From Sinomicrobium soli (GTDB lineage: Bacteria; Bacteroidota; Bacteroidia; Flavobacteriales; Flavobacteriaceae), in NCBI RefSeq assembly GCF_003285545.1, contig NZ_QLNV01000011.1, positions 1-64,000 of the forward strand: DNA of 64,000 bases, written 5' to 3'. Position numbers and translations under genes: made by a program. Below the pieces are notes generated by a model that did no database searches, was not told where the DNA came from, and saw only the letters and a list, made by a program, of their open reading frames with translations. Shown piece after piece: positions 60,679 through 64,000 of the stretch; the stretch's first letter is position 1; the number at the start of each line of letters is the position of its first letter.

Positions 60679-61785
60679 ATGTCAACAGTTGGAGAAACGG
60701 TTTTCGAAGTCGACCTCAATGCACTTCGGCACAATTATGAATACCTGAGATCGGAATTACGGCCCGGGACAAAATTCCTTGCGGTAGTCAAGGCATATGC
60801 ATACGGACACGGCGCTCCGCCCATAGCCCTTTTCCTGGAAAAACTGGGGGTCGACTATTTTGCGGTGGCCTATACCGGAGAAGGGGTCGAACTCCGCGAA
60901 GCAGGGGTGCAGGCCCCTATCATTGTGCTGCACCCCCAGCCTGTTCACTTTGAAGAGATCATAGCGCACCGGCTGGAACCTTCCCTGTATTCGGAAGAGG
61001 TCTTACAGCGTTTTGCCGTCACCGCCGGGAACGGGGGACTGCGTGAGTACCCCGTTCACCTCAAATTCAATACCGGCCTCAACCGGCTGGGGTTCGATGC
61101 CGGGGATGTGGACAAGGTGGTCTCTTTCCTGGAGCAGCACCAGGCTGTAAAACCGGTATCCCTGTTCTCTCACCTGGCAGCTTCAGAAGACCCCGAAGAA
61201 CGCGATTTTTCCCGTGTACAGATCTCGGCTTTTAAACAGATCGCCGACCGTTTCGAACACCTGGCAGGATTTCGTCCTTTGCTCCATCAATGCAACACTT
61301 CCGGGATACTTTGCTATCCCGAAGCTCATTTCGACATGGTGCGAAGTGGTATCGGCCTTTACGGATACGGGAATGATGCCATTCACAGTGCCCGTCTGCG
61401 GCCCATAGGCACCCTCAAATCGGTAATATCACAATTACACCGGCTCGAAAAGGGAGAAAGCCTGGGCTACAACCGCGGTTTTATCGCCGAAAGGCCCACG
61501 ATAACCGCCACCCTGCCCCTCGGGCATGCCGACGGGATAGGAAGACCATACGGAAAAGGGAAAAGCCATGTCTCGGTAAACGGACAACCCGCACGTATAC
61601 TGGGCAATGTATGTATGGATATGCTGATGATAGATGTAACGGGTATCGACTGCAGCGAAGGCGATGAAGTCATCATCTTCGGCAAAGACCCGTCTGCGGA
61701 AGAACTCGCCGCTACGGCCGGGACCATCTCCTACGAACTCGTTACAGCGATCTCCCGCCGGGTAAAACGGAGCTACAAGGAATAG
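60679..61785 (+). CDS. alr: Alanine racemase
   Basis: PLP enzyme making D-alanine for the cell wall. From the ATG at 60679 the 368 residues have the PLP-Lys38 in FLAVVKAYAYGHG, the MVRSGIGLYGYGN motif, and the catalytic Tyr in SLGYNRGFIAERPT. The C-terminal beta domain (SVNGQPARILGNVCMDMLMIDVTGI) is complete. Alternative starts are ATG 60661 and TTG 60655; the family's N-terminus agrees best with 60679. It lies between tdk and the S41 protease gene (convergent). Confidence 0.93.
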   Translation: MSTVGETVFEVDLNALRHNYEYLRSELRPGTKFLAVVKAYAYGHGAPPIALFLEKLGVDYFAVAYTGEGVELREAGVQAPIIVLHPQPVHFEEIIAHRLEPSLYSEEVLQRFAVTAGNGGLREYPVHLKFNTGLNRLGFDAGDVDKVVSFLEQHQAVKPVSLFSHLAASEDPEERDFSRVQISAFKQIADRFEHLAGFRPLLHQCNTSGILCYPEAHFDMVRSGIGLYGYGNDAIHSARLRPIGTLKSVISQLHRLEKGESLGYNRGFIAERPTITATLPLGHADGIGRPYGKGKSHVSVNGQPARILGNVCMDMLMIDVTGIDCSEGDEVIIFGKDPSAEELAATAGTISYELVTAISRRVKRSYKE

Positions 61786-61797
61786 GCAGAACGCAAC

Positions 61798-63435
61798 TCA
61801 CGATTTCAGCAAAGCCTTATAGCGGCCGGTATTTTTCAGAAGGCCGGCCGCAGCCATGATACTCTCGTCATGGGTAAGGTAATAGCTGTAAAGCCCTTCC
61901 CGGTAGAAATAGCGCTTAATGATCTCATCCTCTATCTCCTTGGTCAGCTCCGCCCGGTAGGTGTCCAGGGCAGTGAGCTTGCTCTCGGCTATATCGTCCA
62001 GCAGCTTGTCGTAATCCTGCTTTACTTCCTGCCCGAACAGCTCCATTTCTTCATGGTCCGCAGCCTGCTTAAGCAACTTCTCTACTTCCGTTTCATAGTG
62101 AAAACCCCTGTCCACCACATATTTCCTGAAGTCGGCATAATCGCTTTCGCCAAAGGAAAAGCCGGCATAATCCGCAAGCTGATGCGAAAAATAGTATTTT
62201 GTCACATAATCAAAAACCACGTGGTTGTCCAGTAATTCCTGTACCAGCTTGTTCTGTCTCAGCACTTTCACCTCCAGGTCCGGGGCGATCCCTCCCCCGT
62301 CGTATACTGTCCTTCCGCTCCTGGTCTTAAAGGCCTTGTACACAGATGCATCGTGCCTTACGGCATTGCCGTTTTCATCGCGATGCGCGTAATCCATAGC
62401 CTGTATACACCTGCCGCTGGGCGTGTAATACCTGGATATGGTCACCTTCAGCTGGGTGCCGTACGTCAGCTTCAGCGGTCGCTGTACCAGCCCCTTTCCA
62501 AAGCTCCTTGCCCCGACAATAACGGCCCGGTCCAGATCCTGCAGGGCCCCGGAGACTATCTCACTGGCCGATGCACTACGCCCGTTGACCAGTACCACGA
62601 GGGGGATCTCCGTATCCATAGGTTGTTTCCGGGTACGGAATTCCTGGTTGAACTTTTTCACTTTCGACCGGGTGGTCACTATCGTCTCTCCTTTGGGCAC
62701 GAAGAGATTGGTAACGTCTATCGCCTCGGTAAGCAATCCTCCCGGATTTCCCCGGAGGTCCAGTACCATACGGGTAACCCCCTGCGATTTCAGGTCCTTA
62801 AGGGCAGCCCCGGTTTGTGCCGAAGCCTTTCTGTTGAAGCGGGAAAGGACGATATAACCGGTCTGATCGTCGATCTTCCCGTAGAAGGGAACAGCATCGA
62901 CTTCTATTTCTTCTCTCTTAAGTGTTGTTTTACGGGTCTCTCCCGTTCTGCGGTATACCATCTCTACCGAGCTGTTTACGGCGCCTTTCAGCAGTTCTCC
63001 CGCATCATCCTTGAAATCAGCGATACGGATATCGCCTATCTGTACGATCTCATCTCCCGCTTTCAGGCCTGCCTTATCTGCGGGGTAGCCCTTATAAGGT
63101 TCCACAATAAGCAGTTTATCCCGGTAGCTGCGCACTACCGCACCGATCCCGGAGTATTCCCCGCTGTTCTTGATCCTGTATTCTTCCACGTCCTGTTCGT
63201 TCATATACACCGTATACGGATCGAGCTTACCGAGCATCTCCTTAATGGCCCCGTCCATCAATCCCGCAGGGTTTATCTCGTCTACATAATTCATGTTCAG
63301 CTCCTTGAACAGGGTCGTAAAGATCTCTATCTGCTTGGCGATCTCAAAGAAATCGTTCCTGAACGAACTCGTCCCTGCCAGCACAGCCAGGGCGAGAACA
63401 GGTATTACAAGGCGTTTTTTAAGTATCTTCTTCAT
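61798..63435 (-). CDS. S41 family carboxy-terminal processing peptidase
   Basis: Periplasmic serine peptidase with a PDZ domain. The 545 residues start with a signal/anchor (MKKILKKRLVIPVLALAVLAGTSSF). The PDZ domain spans about 85-165 (GIGAVVRSYRDKLLIVEPYKGYPADKAGLKAGDEI), and the catalytic Ser is in VLVNGRSASASEIVSGAL with the Lys in SFGKGLVQ. A helical C-terminal domain (about 380-545) is present. The overlap of 4 bp with pncA (63432-63435) suggests co-translation. Specific substrates are unknown. Confidence 0.94.
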   Translation of the reverse strand: MKKILKKRLVIPVLALAVLAGTSSFRNDFFEIAKQIEIFTTLFKELNMNYVDEINPAGLMDGAIKEMLGKLDPYTVYMNEQDVEEYRIKNSGEYSGIGAVVRSYRDKLLIVEPYKGYPADKAGLKAGDEIVQIGDIRIADFKDDAGELLKGAVNSSVEMVYRRTGETRKTTLKREEIEVDAVPFYGKIDDQTGYIVLSRFNRKASAQTGAALKDLKSQGVTRMVLDLRGNPGGLLTEAIDVTNLFVPKGETIVTTRSKVKKFNQEFRTRKQPMDTEIPLVVLVNGRSASASEIVSGALQDLDRAVIVGARSFGKGLVQRPLKLTYGTQLKVTISRYYTPSGRCIQAMDYAHRDENGNAVRHDASVYKAFKTRSGRTVYDGGGIAPDLEVKVLRQNKLVQELLDNHVVFDYVTKYYFSHQLADYAGFSFGESDYADFRKYVVDRGFHYETEVEKLLKQAADHEEMELFGQEVKQDYDKLLDDIAESKLTALDTYRAELTKEIEDEIIKRYFYREGLYSYYLTHDESIMAAAGLLKNTGRYKALLKS

Positions 63436-64000
63436 AGTTTGTTAGTTTGTAGTTCATCCGAAGCTATCATATGCACCCCGATATCACTGAGATCGGAAAC
63501 AGCCTTGTCATAGGTATCACTGGCAATAAACCTGGTGGCATCGGTAATGTAATAGGTTTCGAAACCACTGGTCTTCGCGTCTTTTGCCGTGTAATACACA
63601 CAATAATCCGCAGCGAGGCCACATACATATACATCTCTCACTCCCATTTCCCGGAGGTAGGAGGTAAGCCCCGTGGTATATTTCTTCCCATTGTCATAAA
63701 AACCGCTGTAACTATCCGTTTCCCGGTGCGTTCCCTTTCTGAATATGGCGGCAATACGGTTCTGGTGAAGCAGATCCGACAATGCGGCCCCTCCTGTTCC
63801 CTGCACACAATGGTCGGGCCACAGGACCTGTTCCATCCCCTTGAGGTCTATCACATCAAAAGGTTTCCGGTCCGGGTGGGAAGAGGCAAAACTGAGATGC
63901 CCTGCCGGGTGCCAGTCCTGTGTGGCCACTACGAGGTCAAAATCCGGTTGCAGGGCATTGATTACCGGGATCACCTCATCTCCGCCGGGCACAGCCAGTT
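63432..64000 (-). CDS. pncA: Nicotinamidase, N-terminus beyond window
   Basis: Deamidates nicotinamide to nicotinate in NAD salvage. The frame is open to the window edge; the N-terminal strand with the catalytic Asp lies outside. Visible: the first in-frame residues Leu-Ala-Val-Pro-Gly-Gly-Asp, the metal site in ATQDWHPAGHLSFAS (Asp, His, His), the Lys region WPDHCVQGT, and the nucleophile Cys in VYVCGLAADYCVYYTA. The rest matches the isochorismatase-like family. Overlaps the S41 protease by 4 bp and is the upstream gene of that pair. Confidence 0.93.
   Translation of the reverse strand, partial: LAVPGGDEVIPVINALQPDFDLVVATQDWHPAGHLSFASSHPDRKPFDVIDLKGMEQVLWPDHCVQGTGGAALSDLLHQNRIAAIFRKGTHRETDSYSGFYDNGKKYTTGLTSYLREMGVRDVYVCGLAADYCVYYTAKDAKTSGFETYYITDATRFIASDTYDKAVSDLSDIGVHMIASDELQTNKL

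Overview
The window reads as a chromosomal segment of a flavobacterium (Bacteroidota, Flavobacteriaceae). The evidence is the gliding lipoprotein GldH, an IPExxxVDY-type protein, a DUF4270 lipoprotein beside a one-domain glycogen synthase, the SufBCDS order, lipoproteins with very short lipoboxes, and repeated TAnnTTTG promoter boxes of the Bacteroidota type. Most of it is dense, ordinary housekeeping sequence. The genus cannot be fixed from the sequence alone. No rRNA, tRNA, CRISPR array or complete IS was seen.

Layout. 1-5.2 kb is accessory, with a lower-GC core: two orphan C-terminal RHS (polymorphic toxin) cassettes sharing a ~500-bp direct repeat but carrying unrelated toxin tips. Between them lie small secreted or membrane proteins (a likely immunity protein, a LemA-like protein) and one frameshifted lipoprotein gene. 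The 5' remnant of the second cassette is interrupted by a 61-bp palindromic insertion. 5.2-9 kb holds gpsA and a class A PBP (1C type). 9.1-15.4 kb is a GbsR/MarR regulator plus a three-gene RND efflux operon, with a perfect 20-bp operator-like palindrome in the promoter. 15.5-22 kb holds a CYTH protein, dinB, pyk, the IPExxxVDY gene, rnc, fabF and acpP (a conserved fatty-acid/RNase III cluster). 22-26.2 kb holds purN, rnhA, a PfkB kinase and a long PurF. 26.4-28.7 kb holds pth, rplY and prs.

28.8-34.2 kb is a SUF Fe-S assembly operon (A-type carrier, sufB, sufC, sufD, sufS) with no sufE. 34.4-42 kb holds thiL, an alpha/beta hydrolase, DUF4270, a GT5 domain protein, panC, panD and an LPG-synthase-like membrane protein; thiL and panD look leaderless. 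42-52 kb holds a degenerate esterase, radA, a 3-oxoacid CoA-transferase pair, PBP1A, gldH, ricT and trhO; a 161-bp MITE-like element sits between gldH and ricT. 52-56 kb holds recA, a lipoprotein, an ECF sigma factor and an unusual protein joining an inner-membrane anchor to an outer-membrane barrel. 56-64 kb holds an enoyl-CoA hydratase, a MATE pump, rsmI, tdk, alr, an S41 protease and a partial pncA.

Themes. Cell-wall and envelope functions recur (two PBPs, alr, GldH, RND pump). Nucleotide metabolism is spread through the window (purN, purF, prs, tdk). The most unusual material is the RHS tip reservoir, the short palindromic or MITE-like insertions (4.62, 49.25 and 54.77 kb), gene-less promoter/terminator units that may be small RNAs, and T-rich short-repeat tracts just 3' of several minus-strand genes.
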